Part shown: in pieces, positions 1-5,041 of the stretch
Layout: each line of letters opens with the position of its first letter
Position numbering within the stretch: the first letter of the stretch is position 1
From: a bacterium
Lineage (GTDB): Bacteria > CSSED10-310 > JAJRTK01
DNA: 5,041 nucleotides
Assembly: GCA_024278345.1 (NCBI GenBank)
Contig: JAJRTK010000254.1
Span: forward strand, 1 to 5,041
Direction of reading: 5' to 3'
Notes under the pieces: model-generated
Databases searched by the model: none
Told to the model about the DNA's origin: nothing
The model's input: the letters and a program-made list of their open reading frames with translations, nothing else
Position numbers and translations under genes: made by a program

Positions 1-93
1 CAGGGCAAAGCCCTGCCGGGGACCGGGGCCGGAGGCCCCGGACGACCTTCGGGTAACGCACGGCGTGACCCGCCGAGCGATAGCGAGGCGTTG
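1..93 (-). repeat. Outer palindromic repeat module, inverted copy of 4703-4831
   Basis: Read on the minus strand, this segment matches the right block. Positions 64-93 match 4703-4732 at 28 of 30 bases. The 16-base string CGAAGGTCGTCCGGGG is shared exactly (36-51 and 4744-4759). The hairpin CAGGGC-AAA-GCCCTG (1-15) is the reverse complement of 4816-4830. A second hairpin, CCGGGGCC-GGA-GGCCCCGG (23-41), has an 8-bp stem; at the same place the right copy has a longer, different stretch with its own hairpin (4769-4785). The module is cut by the window edge. It is non-coding as far as I can see and belongs to the repeat family that fills both flanks. Confidence 0.8.
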
Positions 94-95
94 GC

Positions 96-140
96 GCTTG
101 CAGTTCCACAGTCCTGGAATTGTCCCGCGTTGCGTGGATG
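96..140 (-). repeat. Repeat module related to the 55-bp tandem unit
   Basis: On the minus strand this reads a GCATCCACG motif, then GCGGGACAATTCCAGGACTG and a few further bases. This resembles the tandem unit at 4608-4702 and the start of the direct repeat at 428-451. It continues without a break into the 1-93 module in the same order as the right block, so 1-140 as a whole is an inverted relative of about 4649-4831. Confidence 0.65.
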
Positions 141-148
141 CCCCAGCC

Positions 149-231
149 CTGGAACCCGGCGGAGTCGGCCTCCGGACCTCCGCTGGGAGCGACGCTCCCA
201 GACACACGCCAGGGAGCCAGCTCCCTTGTAT
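149..231 (+). repeat. Degenerate copy of the hairpin array at 832-928
   Basis: The order of motifs is the same as in 832-928: CCCTGGAACCCGGCGGAG, then CTCCGG, then GGACCTCCGCTGGGAGC, then GCTCCCAGAC, then CGCCAGGGAGC. The first hairpin has lost about 9 bases of one arm. The third keeps its 8-bp stem (CTGGGAGC/GCTCCCAG), but its loop is GAC here and GCT in the other copy. The fourth keeps a stem with one mismatch. Preserved stems with changed loops suggest that the folded form matters or is maintained by the copying mechanism. That explanation is an inference. Confidence 0.75.
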
Positions 232-427
232 CTTGTCCTATGACGAACCCGAACAGTTGCCTGAGCCGCCTGGCGAGCTCGCATCAACAAGGCTGGGAGG
301 TCCTCCGCAAGACCAAGCTTGGGCCTGGATCGTGGGCGTTGGCCAGCAGGCCGACGACCAACGAGCCAGGCTACGGCTCCGCCCTCCGCGGTCAGGAGGA
401 GTTAAAATGGGAGGAAAGATTTTTTGG
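232..427. other. Repeat-free spacer with coding-like composition
   Basis: This stretch shows no strong internal match to the other repeats. From an ATG at 240 one plus-strand frame is open through the segment, and most of its third codon positions are G or C, as in the two real genes here. The minus strand has a similar bias but is broken by a stop. There is no ribosome binding site before 240. The frame continues into the repeat at 428, and I recognise no domain in the translation. A separate AGGAGGA (394-400) stands 6 bases before an ATG at 407, but that frame also runs into repeat sequence. It may be a gene remnant or part of a longer repeat. Confidence 0.3.
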
Positions 428-664
428 GGTATCCACGCAAAGCGGGACAATGGGTCGGGGGGAAAAACTTGGCATCGGGCAGCGCCGCGCTCCGCTCGCC
501 GGGTCACGCCTCGCGTGACCCGGCGAGCGTCCGGAAATTGTAGCGTGCGGGCCTCCCGGCCCGTGCGCATCGGACTTCGCCCTGCACCCACCAGGGAGCG
601 TGCTCATCTTCCCGTTGCAACGAAGGGCAACGGGATCCCAGCCCACGTTTTTGTACGCTACGCG
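428..664 (+). repeat. Long repeat module, direct copy of about 4649-4909
   Basis: Shared landmarks occur in the same order and orientation in both copies. They are ATCCACG(C/T)AAAGCGGGA, a CTCGC(C/G)GGGTCACG element, GCCCTGCACCCACCAGGGAG, a CCCGTTGCAACGAAGGGCAA hairpin and CCCAGCCCACGTT(T/C)TTGTACGCT. The hairpin at 610-635 has a 9-bp stem (TCCCGTTGC/GCAACGGGA). A further hairpin lies at 548-563 (CGGGCC/GGCCCG). The middle of the two copies has diverged strongly, while the 3' part (about 583-664) is nearly identical. An open frame runs through the module on each strand, but I regard these as by-products of GC-rich repeats. Confidence 0.75.
493..529. repeat. Perfect 17-bp-stem hairpin with a 3-base loop
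   Basis: The left arm is CGCTCGCCGGGTCACGC (493-509), the loop is CTC (510-512), and the right arm (513-529) is the exact reverse complement. It is the longest perfect stem in the window. The corresponding place in the right block is much weaker, a 6-bp stem at 4727-4732/4737-4742. No T tract follows it, so it does not look like an intrinsic terminator. Confidence 0.85.
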
Positions 665-703
665 TTTTCCTTTTGTTTTCAATCTTTGGCCCGCCTTAAC
701 GAG

Positions 704-785
704 CATGATCGCGGCGACCACACCCCGGAAGATGAAAGTGAATGGCGCCGAACGCCATAACCACGCCGTCGAAGATGGATTTAAC
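704..785 (+). repeat. 82-bp repeat module, inverted copy of 4960-5041
   Basis: Aligned to the reverse complement of 4960-5041, this segment has no gaps and about 7 differences in 82 positions (about 91 percent identity by eye). The core is CCACACCCCGGAAGATGAAA followed later by CCACGCCGTCGAAGATGGAT. Several frames are open through it on both strands. In one minus-strand frame about four of the seven differences fall at third codon positions, which hints at a coding past without proving it. No known protein is recognised. Confidence 0.85.
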
Positions 786-791
786 GGCCTT

Positions 792-980
792 GTCCATCGT
801 TTCGGCCACGCCGGTACATCCGGGCGCTAGCCCAGGGCCTCCGGCCCTGGAACCCGGCGGAGGCTCCGCCTCCGGACCTCCGCTGGGAGCGCTGCTCCCA
901 GACCCACGCCAGGGAGCGTGCTCCCTGGACCCACATTTATGTACGACGCTCCGCGTCGTACGGTGGCCGAAACGATGGAC
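792..980. repeat. 18-bp inverted repeats (792-809 and 963-980) enclosing the hairpin array
   Basis: The string GTGGCCGAAACGATGGAC at 963-980 is the exact reverse complement of 792-809. Similarity continues inward on the array side (GTAC and GG motifs) and outward (GCCG(A)TTTAA, read away from the array). The pair brackets the hairpin run at 832-961 like the termini of a small element. A third, 13-base copy of the core, CCATCGTTTCGGC, lies at 1252-1264 in the same orientation as the left arm. Confidence 0.75.
832..961 (+). repeat. Array of five consecutive short-loop hairpins
   Basis: Five perfect inverted repeats follow one another. CCAGGGCC-TCC-GGCCCTGG is at 832-850. CGGAGGC-TCC-GCCTCCG is at 858-874. 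CTGGGAGC-GCT-GCTCCCAG is at 883-901. CCAGGGAGC-GT-GCTCCCTGG is at 909-928. GTACGACGC-TCC-GCGTCGTAC is at 941-961. Stems are 7 to 9 bp and loops 2 or 3 bases, with spacers of 7 to 12 bases. No terminator-type T tract follows. This layout resembles clustered REP or BIME-type elements, but I do not recognise a named family and no transposase is present in the window. Confidence 0.9.
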
Positions 981-987
981 GGAGCCG

Positions 988-1011
988 ATTTAACCATGTA
1001 CTTTCATGGTA
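988..1011 (+). repeat. Small hairpin module, inverted copy of 4943-4966
   Basis: The core ACCATG-TACTTT-CATGGT (993-1010) can form a 6-bp stem. The 24 bases match the reverse complement of 4943-4966 at 23 positions. In the right block this module abuts the 82-bp module; here it abuts the right arm of the inverted repeat instead, so modules have been recombined in different orders. Confidence 0.75.
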
Positions 1012-1013
1012 CG

Positions 1014-1424
1014 TGGATGCCCGATTTTTGCAGGCTCCAAAGTGGTTTCACGGAACTTTTGGCGCTCTTTTTGCGACCAATACTCGGATCGCGGTGGTGC
1101 TCCAGCCCTAGGGCAATGGAGCGAAGGCGGCGATAATGGCGAGCAGCGGGCGCCGGATGGCGACCGATGGGAGCGGAACGCAAGACGAAGAAGACAAAGG
1201 GTTTGCCGAGAACCCGCCCTAAAAGAAGAGCACGACCCAAATCGCGGGGCGCCATCGTTTCGGCTAGAGGCGGCGTGAGAAGTTCGGTGGTAAAGTGGCC
1301 AAGGATGACCATAAAGCCCGAATCAACAGTGTGCTACTGAACACCGGAACAGACTAAAGGATCCAAGCCTCCCCCTTTGGCCGGTCTATTTTCTGATTCC
1401 ATGGACGATCTCCGCAGGAAAACC
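1014..1424. other. Region upstream of the protease gene, no gene recognised
   Basis: The repeat modules thin out after about 1015, leaving only the 13-base core at 1252-1264. A minus-strand frame is open over about 1004-1312, but it lacks a ribosome binding site and a recognisable domain. Another minus-strand frame reads short hydrophobic stretches broken by several stops, which could be an eroded gene. No convincing -35/-10 pair is visible before 1425. An AAAGGA at 1356-1361 resembles a ribosome binding site but is about 15 bases from the nearest in-frame TTG (1377), which is too far. Confidence 0.4.
1416..1420 (+). promoter_or_regulatory. Ribosome binding site for the protease gene
   Basis: AGGAA lies 4 bases before the ATG at 1425. 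The alternative in-frame starts, ATG 1401 and TTG 1377, have no comparable motif at a normal distance. This site therefore decides the chosen start. Confidence 0.55.
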
Positions 1425-3035
1425 ATGACTCTCACCGCACGACTCATCGTTGCCCTACTCCTGCCAAACCTTGCGGCAGTGGCGCAGCCATGGCCATCAA
1501 GCTCCCCGCGGCGAATTGAGGCGAAGTGGAACGTCTATGTCTACATGAATGGCCTTCCAGACTTGGAGCGCTTTGCCCTCAGAGACATCGAAGAGATGAA
1601 ACGAGCGGGCGGAAGTGACGACGTCAACCTTTTCGTCCAGATTGCCATCCCAGACCATCCCGTCCGACGTTACCGGATTGAAGGCCATGAGGCACGGTTG
1701 ATCTCGGAGCTTGGGCGAATCAACCCATTCGATTTCGAGAACCTGGCGGATTTCGTCATCGAATCGAATCAGGTGGCGGAAGCAGGGCGCCACTGTGTGG
1801 TCATTTGGGGACATGGGTCAGGTTTGCCACAGATCCCCGTGGCATCCAGGGGGGCGCCCTTCAACCCGAGTCCAAGAGGATTTCCACTTCGGCGGCTCTC
1901 CAGGGCTGCCGAGAGGATCACCCGCCGCCTGGGCGGTCCCGTGGACATCTGGGGACATGACAGTTGCCTCATGCAGCGGCTGGAAGTCGGGTATGACCTT
2001 CGGAACGCGGGCCGATTCATGGTGGGCCCGGAGAGCAATCTCGACGGCGATGGATGGGATTACCGGGAGCTTATGAATCTCCTGACCGAAGACCCGGGCC
2101 TGGAACCGTTCGAGCTGGCACAATCCATGGCGCGGCTCATTTTCGAGAACAGCCGCGCCTCTCTGGCGGGAAGCGGGGAAAAATCGGGGCCGGTGACTTT
2201 CGAAACGCCGATTGTGTCCGCGGTCGATCTTTCCAAGGTTGACGCCCTGGCACAAGCTCTGGACCGGCTGTCAATCGAGCTGAGCCATTTTGCGTCAGAT
2301 CCCGGACGAATGGCAGCTCTTGTGACGGCCCACTATGCGGCGCGGCGCTACAGTTCCGGGGCAACAGCCGCCAGCTCCTACGTCGATCTCGCGGATCTTG
2401 CCGCCCAGTTCACGGGCGCTGGCATGCCGCCCGCCTTGAGGCGCTCGGCGCGGGGGGTCCAACGAGCCGTCGAAGCCGCGGTCATCACTCGCTACGGAGA
2501 TGATCGGAGCCGCGGTATCTCCATCTATCACCAGGCCCACTCACTCCTGCCGACTGGCTACAGAGCACGGGGACTCGCTCGGGACACCCGGTGGGACGAA
2601 TATCTTTCGCTCGAACTGTCTGCGAATCTCCCCCCCCGCGCCCCTCCACTTGCGGGGAGGGAAAGCATCTATGAATCCTACGTGGACACGCCCATCCCCG
2701 ACGACGATTTCCAGGGGATTTCTGACAGTATCGAGGTCCCCTTCTCCGGCGCCGTCTCTTCGGTGCGGCTGTTCATCGACCTGCAGCACTCCTACTTGGG
2801 CGACCTGGAGATCCGCCTGCGCTCTCCCGGCGGCAGGAAGGTGACTCTTTTCAGCCGAACCGGAGGCAACGGGCAAGGCATCCACGGCTGGATCGACACC
2901 GCTCGTCTTGCCAAACCCTTCCGTGACGAGGAAGCCAAGGGCGAATGGCGTCTTGAAGTGGCGGATCTCGAGTCTTCGGATTCGGGGATTTGGGTGAGTT
3001 GGAAACTGGAGATCAGCACGGCCATGAACGAATGA
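1425..3035 (+). CDS. Secreted clostripain-family (C11) cysteine protease with C-terminal P-domain
   Basis: The product is a predicted exported endopeptidase of 536 residues. Residues 1-20 form a signal peptide with hydrophobic core LIVALLLPNLAAV and an AVA|Q cleavage site; there is no lipobox. The C11 fold opens with WNVYVYMNGLPDLE (35-48). The catalytic His is H130 in IWGHGSG and the catalytic Cys is C181 in GHDSCLM. They are followed by the family motif GPESNLDGDGWDY (201-213), then SYVDLADL (318-325) and GISIYHQ (364-370). D179, two residues before the Cys, corresponds to the S1-pocket Asp of characterised C11 enzymes, so cleavage after Arg or Lys is likely. The Arg-rich segment 142-168 between His and Cys could be a self-processing site, as C11 enzymes mature by internal cleavage; this is an inference. 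Residues about 413-530 are a proprotein-convertase P-domain (PIPDDDFQGISDSIEV, SYLGDLEIRLRSPGG, a GEWRLEVAD strand, SWKLEI at the end). An earlier start at 1401 would add an RRK-containing n-region and remains possible. The gene is intact and lies 145 bases before hutI on the same strand. Confidence 0.9.
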   Translation: MTLTARLIVALLLPNLAAVAQPWPSSSPRRIEAKWNVYVYMNGLPDLERFALRDIEEMKRAGGSDDVNLFVQIAIPDHPVRRYRIEGHEARLISELGRINPFDFENLADFVIESNQVAEAGRHCVVIWGHGSGLPQIPVASRGAPFNPSPRGFPLRRLSRAAERITRRLGGPVDIWGHDSCLMQRLEVGYDLRNAGRFMVGPESNLDGDGWDYRELMNLLTEDPGLEPFELAQSMARLIFENSRASLAGSGEKSGPVTFETPIVSAVDLSKVDALAQALDRLSIELSHFASDPGRMAALVTAHYAARRYSSGATAASSYVDLADLAAQFTGAGMPPALRRSARGVQRAVEAAVITRYGDDRSRGISIYHQAHSLLPTGYRARGLARDTRWDEYLSLELSANLPPRAPPLAGRESIYESYVDTPIPDDDFQGISDSIEVPFSGAVSSVRLFIDLQHSYLGDLEIRLRSPGGRKVTLFSRTGGNGQGIHGWIDTARLAKPFRDEEAKGEWRLEVADLESSDSGIWVSWKLEISTAMNE

Positions 3036-3123
3036 GTGCCAAATCGCTGTCGTCCCCCGAAACCTCCACCGCTTGACAACTTCCCTTGCGGCGTTCTTCT
3101 CTTGGGTTGTTTCCGCTCCCATC

Positions 3124-3141
3124 GTGTGGCGGCCGCCACAC
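3124..3141. promoter_or_regulatory. 18-bp perfect palindrome upstream of hutI
   Basis: GTGTGGCGGCCGCCACAC is fully self-complementary with no spacer and is centred about 48 bases before the hutI start. A TTGACA at 3073-3078 could be a -35 box, but no good -10 follows at 16 to 18 bases. The palindrome could be an operator for a dimeric regulator, or an mRNA hairpin (7-bp stem, GGCC loop). No T tract follows, so it is not a standard terminator. It does not resemble the HutC or HutP sites I know. Confidence 0.45.
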
Positions 3142-3168
3142 GCTACTCGCCTTCCTTCGGCCCTGGTC

Positions 3169-3172
3169 AGGA
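3169..3172 (+). promoter_or_regulatory. Ribosome binding site for hutI
   Basis: AGGA stands 8 bases before the ATG at 3181. For the ATGs at 3172 and 3175 it overlaps or is too close. The TTG at 3073 would add 36 residues with no counterpart in the family. Confidence 0.6.
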
Positions 3173-3180
3173 TGATGGAT

Positions 3181-4476
3181 ATGAGCACCCCAAAAGACTC
3201 GGCTGATTCTGAAAAAACTGTGCTGGCTGATCTCGTCGTAGAGGATATCGGAGAGCTGATCAGTCTGGCACCGCCCCTCCCCATGTGGGAGCCCCCAGGC
3301 AGATCTCCCTGGCCGCCTCGCCTTTCCGACGCCGCGGTGGCCTCGTACGATGGGCGGATCGTCTGGTTGGGATCCGCATGGGAGCTGAAGCGGTCGGTCC
3401 GCCTCACTCCCGATGCAACGCGGCTTTCCGCCGCAGGCGGGCTGGTGACGCCCGGCTTTGTGGATAGCCATACCCACCTTGTCTTTGCCGGCAGCCGCGC
3501 CGACGAATTCTTCCTTCGCCATCGGGGGATCCCCTACAGGGAGATCGCCAGGGCTGGCGGAGGCATCCTTCGAACGATGCGGGAGACTCGAAACGCCTCC
3601 CCAGACGCCCTCTTCGAGAGCGCTGCGAGGCGAATTGAGACCATGCTCCGTTGGGGCACCACCACCGCGGAGATCAAAAGTGGCTACGGACTCAACCTCC
3701 AAAGCGAGTTGAAACTGCTGGAGGTGGCGCGAAGACTTGGCCAAGAAACCCCCATGGACGTGGTGACGACCTTCCTTGGAGCCCACGTCGTGCCCCCTGA
3801 TTCCAATCCAAAAAATTACTTGAAAACCGTCACGGAAGTCATGATTCCAATGGTGGCGGAACGCGGGCTAGCCCGGTTCTGTGATGTCTTCTGCGAAACC
3901 GGTGTATTCGGCCTGGACGAAGCGAGACAAGTTCTGGAAGCCGGCGAGAAATTCGGGTTGCGCCCCAAGGTCCACGCTGAACAGTTGACCCGGCTTGGCG
4001 GAGCAAGGCTCGCCGCGGAACTGGGTGCCACAAGCGCCGATCACCTGGAACACGCATCCGCCGAAGATCTGGAGGCCATGGCCAGGGCTGGCGTCGTGGG
4101 AGGGCTGCTCCCGGGCGCCTCGCTATTCCTGGGATCAGAGGAGTACGCACCCCTTGCCCGAATGCGCCGCGCCGACCTGGAAGTCGCCCTGGCCACGGAT
4201 TGCAACCCGGGCACCTGCATGACGGAGGTCATGCCACCCATCCTCTTCCTGGCAGTGGTGAAGTTGGGAATGACCCCGGGGGAAGCTCTTCGCGCCGCCT
4301 GCCTGGGAGGAGCCAAATCGCTGGACATGGAGAATCAGATCGGCAGCCTGGCCCCGGGAAAACAGATGGACCTCGCTGTTTTCGACGTTCCAAACCTCGA
4401 AGAACTCTTCTATCACTTTGGAGTCAACCACCTTCAATGCGTCATCAAGAAGGGGATTCCCGTGGCAATCCCATGA
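3181..4476 (+). CDS. hutI: Imidazolonepropionase (histidine degradation)
   Basis: This cytoplasmic amidohydrolase opens 4-imidazolone-5-propanoate to N-formimino-L-glutamate, the third step of histidine catabolism (EC 3.5.2.7). The 431-residue length is slightly above the usual 400 to 420, owing to a polar N-terminus and a Pro-rich segment near residues 31-47. Metal ligands are H97 and H99 (PGFVDSHTHLVFAG), H265 (KVHAEQL) and D340 (ALATDCNPGTC). Other signature motifs are GGGILRTMRETR, TTTAEIKSGYGL with substrate-side Y169, TFLGAHVVPP, RFCDVFCETGVF and SADHLEH (H288). The HAEQ form, with Gln where B. subtilis HutI has Glu, resembles the HADQ of the Agrobacterium-type enzyme as I recall it, and does not suggest loss of function. 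The C-terminus has the usual GSLAPGKQMDLAVFD strand region. No hutH, hutU or formiminoglutamate-degrading gene is in the window. It may share a transcript with the protease, or use its own promoter near the 3124 palindrome. Confidence 0.95.
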   Translation: MSTPKDSADSEKTVLADLVVEDIGELISLAPPLPMWEPPGRSPWPPRLSDAAVASYDGRIVWLGSAWELKRSVRLTPDATRLSAAGGLVTPGFVDSHTHLVFAGSRADEFFLRHRGIPYREIARAGGGILRTMRETRNASPDALFESAARRIETMLRWGTTTAEIKSGYGLNLQSELKLLEVARRLGQETPMDVVTTFLGAHVVPPDSNPKNYLKTVTEVMIPMVAERGLARFCDVFCETGVFGLDEARQVLEAGEKFGLRPKVHAEQLTRLGGARLAAELGATSADHLEHASAEDLEAMARAGVVGGLLPGASLFLGSEEYAPLARMRRADLEVALATDCNPGTCMTEVMPPILFLAVVKLGMTPGEALRAACLGGAKSLDMENQIGSLAPGKQMDLAVFDVPNLEELFYHFGVNHLQCVIKKGIPVAIP

Positions 4477-4532
4477 AAACTTCCACATCGACACGCCGCC
4501 GAGCCCCCTCGCCGAGATCGGCGCAAACTTAA
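4473..4532 (+). other. Short 19-codon frame overlapping the hutI stop
   Basis: ATGA at 4473-4476 joins the hutI stop to a new ATG, an arrangement typical of translationally coupled operon genes. The frame reads only MKTSTSTRRRAPSPRSAQT before TAA. It might be the remnant of a following gene truncated where the right repeat block begins, or simply chance. A second short frame (ATG 4538 to TGA 4588, 16 codons) follows with no ribosome binding site. A small hairpin CGCCGA-GA-TCGGCG (4510-4523) lacks a U-rich tail, so I do not call it a terminator. Confidence 0.2.
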
Positions 4533-4607
4533 CACTCATGGAGACCAATCGAACCACCCCAGAAGATGAAAGACAAAAAGCTGCTTGACGTGTACGTTCA
4601 CGGTAAG

Positions 4608-4702
4608 GCGGGACATTTCAAGGATTGTGGAATTGTGGGCGTCCGGGGGCCATCCACGTAAAGCGGGATGCTTCAAGGATTGTGGAATTGTGGGTGTCCG
4701 GG
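4608..4702 (+). repeat. 55-bp tandem repeat, about 1.7 units
   Basis: Unit one is 4608-4662 and unit two begins at 4663. Both read GCGGGA, two or three variable bases, TTCAAGGATTGTGGAATTG, then TGGG(C/T)GTCCGGG. Copy differences are few. A diverged inverted relative lies at 96-128, and the 3' part of unit one, ATCCACGTAAA, recurs before the direct repeat at 428. Confidence 0.85.
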
Positions 4703-4909
4703 CAACGCCTCGCTGTTGCTCGGCGGGTCACGTTTGCGTGACTCGAAGGTCGTCCGGGGACGCTGGCTGCGGCCCTGTGGGCCGCGTCTCGCTGCGCTCG
4801 GCATCCGGCCCCAGGCAGGGCTTTGCCCTGCACCCACCAGGGAGTTACCTCAACTTCCCGTTGCAACGAAGGGCAACGGGAGCCCAGCCCACGTTCTTGT
4901 ACGCTGTGC
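4649..4909 (+). repeat. Long repeat module, direct copy of 428-664 and inverted copy of 1-140
   Basis: This module matches the left block in two ways. Its first part (to 4831) is inverted relative to 1-140, and its whole length is a direct counterpart of 428-664. Internal hairpins are GTCACG-TTTG-CGTGAC (4727-4742), GCGGCCC-TGT-GGGCCGC (4769-4785), GCAGGGC-TTT-GCCCTGC (4815-4831) and TCCCGTTGC/GCAACGGGA (4856-4864 with 4873-4881). A T-rich stretch (4911-4926) follows about 30 bases after the last hairpin, too far for a classical terminator; the left copy has a similar T-rich stretch (665-680). Confidence 0.8.
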
Positions 4910-4942
4910 GTCTTTTTCTTTTTTTTGTTGCGTGTCCCGGCT

Positions 4943-5041
4943 TACCATGAAAGTACATGGTTGAATCCATCTTCGACGGCGTGGTCATGGCGCTCCGCGC
5001 CTTCCACTTTCATCTTCCGGGGTGTGGTCGCCGGGATCATG
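4943..5041 (-). repeat. Hairpin module plus 82-bp module, inverted copies of 988-1011 and 704-785
   Basis: Positions 4943-4966 match the reverse complement of 988-1011 at 23 of 24 bases. Positions 4960-5041 match the reverse complement of 704-785 at about 75 of 82 bases without gaps. Here the two modules are adjacent and overlap by a few bases, whereas on the left they are separated by the hairpin array. The window ends inside the repeat, so its outer limit is unknown. Confidence 0.8.

Noticed and set aside
65-760. Long plus-strand open frame of about 230 codons
   Set aside because: It runs through several hairpin repeats, has no ribosome binding site or known domain, and its translation is rich in Arg, Pro and Ala as expected of GC-rich palindromic DNA.
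832-961. CRISPR array
   Set aside because: The hairpins differ from each other in sequence and there are no unique spacers of constant length between identical repeats.
1004-1312. Minus-strand open frame of about 100 codons
   Set aside because: No ribosome binding site, no recognised domain, and it reads into the hairpin module at 988-1011. Kept only as a possible gene remnant.
3073-3180. Upstream TTG start that would lengthen hutI by 36 residues
   Set aside because: The extension does not fit the family, crosses the 18-bp palindrome, and lacks a ribosome binding site, whereas the ATG at 3181 has AGGA at 8 bases.
2541-3786. Two long minus-strand open frames (2541-3407 and 3013-3786)
   Set aside because: They lie antisense to the P-domain and hutI coding sequences, which have clear family motifs. 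The frames are explained by codon bias of the true genes.
4856-4926. Rho-independent terminator
   Set aside because: The T-rich stretch is about 30 bases beyond the hairpin, and the same pair occurs in the left repeat copy, so it is part of the repeat.
4608-5041. Insertion sequence with transposase
   Set aside because: No transposase-sized frame or recognisable transposase motif is present in either flank, so any mobility would have to be supplied in trans.

Overview
The window holds two complete plus-strand protein genes, a secreted clostripain-like (C11) cysteine protease with a C-terminal P-domain (about 1425-3035) and an imidazolonepropionase, hutI (about 3181-4476). They lie between two blocks of interspersed palindromic repeats (about 1-1015 and 4608-5041). 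The sequence looks bacterial, GC-rich, with short Shine-Dalgarno motifs and a Sec-type signal peptide. Nothing in it fixes the phylum. The dense hairpin repeats and the secreted P-domain protease would suit a large-genome environmental Gram-negative bacterium, but that is an inference.

Left block (1-1424, no convincing gene). Most of it is a mosaic of repeat modules that recur in the same or opposite orientation in the right block. Positions 1-140 are inverted relative to about 4649-4831. Positions 428-664 are a direct copy of about 4649-4909. Positions 704-785 are an ungapped inverted copy of 4960-5041. Positions 832-961 form a run of five short-loop hairpins, with a decayed copy of its first part at 149-231. 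Inverted repeats at 792-809 and 963-980 enclose the hairpin run. The stretches 232-427 and 1014-1424 carry no repeat that I can match over any length. The first has coding-like composition and the second is the upstream region of the protease gene.

Gene pair (1425-4476). The protease carries the C11 catalytic His and Cys motifs, an acidic residue placed for Arg/Lys specificity, and a P-domain of the kind found on exported peptidases. The hutI product has all the metal ligands and signature motifs of imidazolonepropionase, the third step of histidine degradation. The genes are 145 bases apart, with no clear terminator between them. An 18-bp perfect palindrome sits just upstream of hutI. No other hut gene is visible. 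A functional link, with histidine from digested peptides feeding catabolism, is possible but not shown by the sequence.

Right block (4477-5041). The hutI stop codon overlaps an ATG that opens only a 19-codon frame. A 55-bp tandem repeat and further copies of the palindromic modules follow to the end of the window. The most unusual material is this repeat family: hairpins with preserved stems and changing triloops, assembled as modules in both orientations around an otherwise ordinary gene pair.
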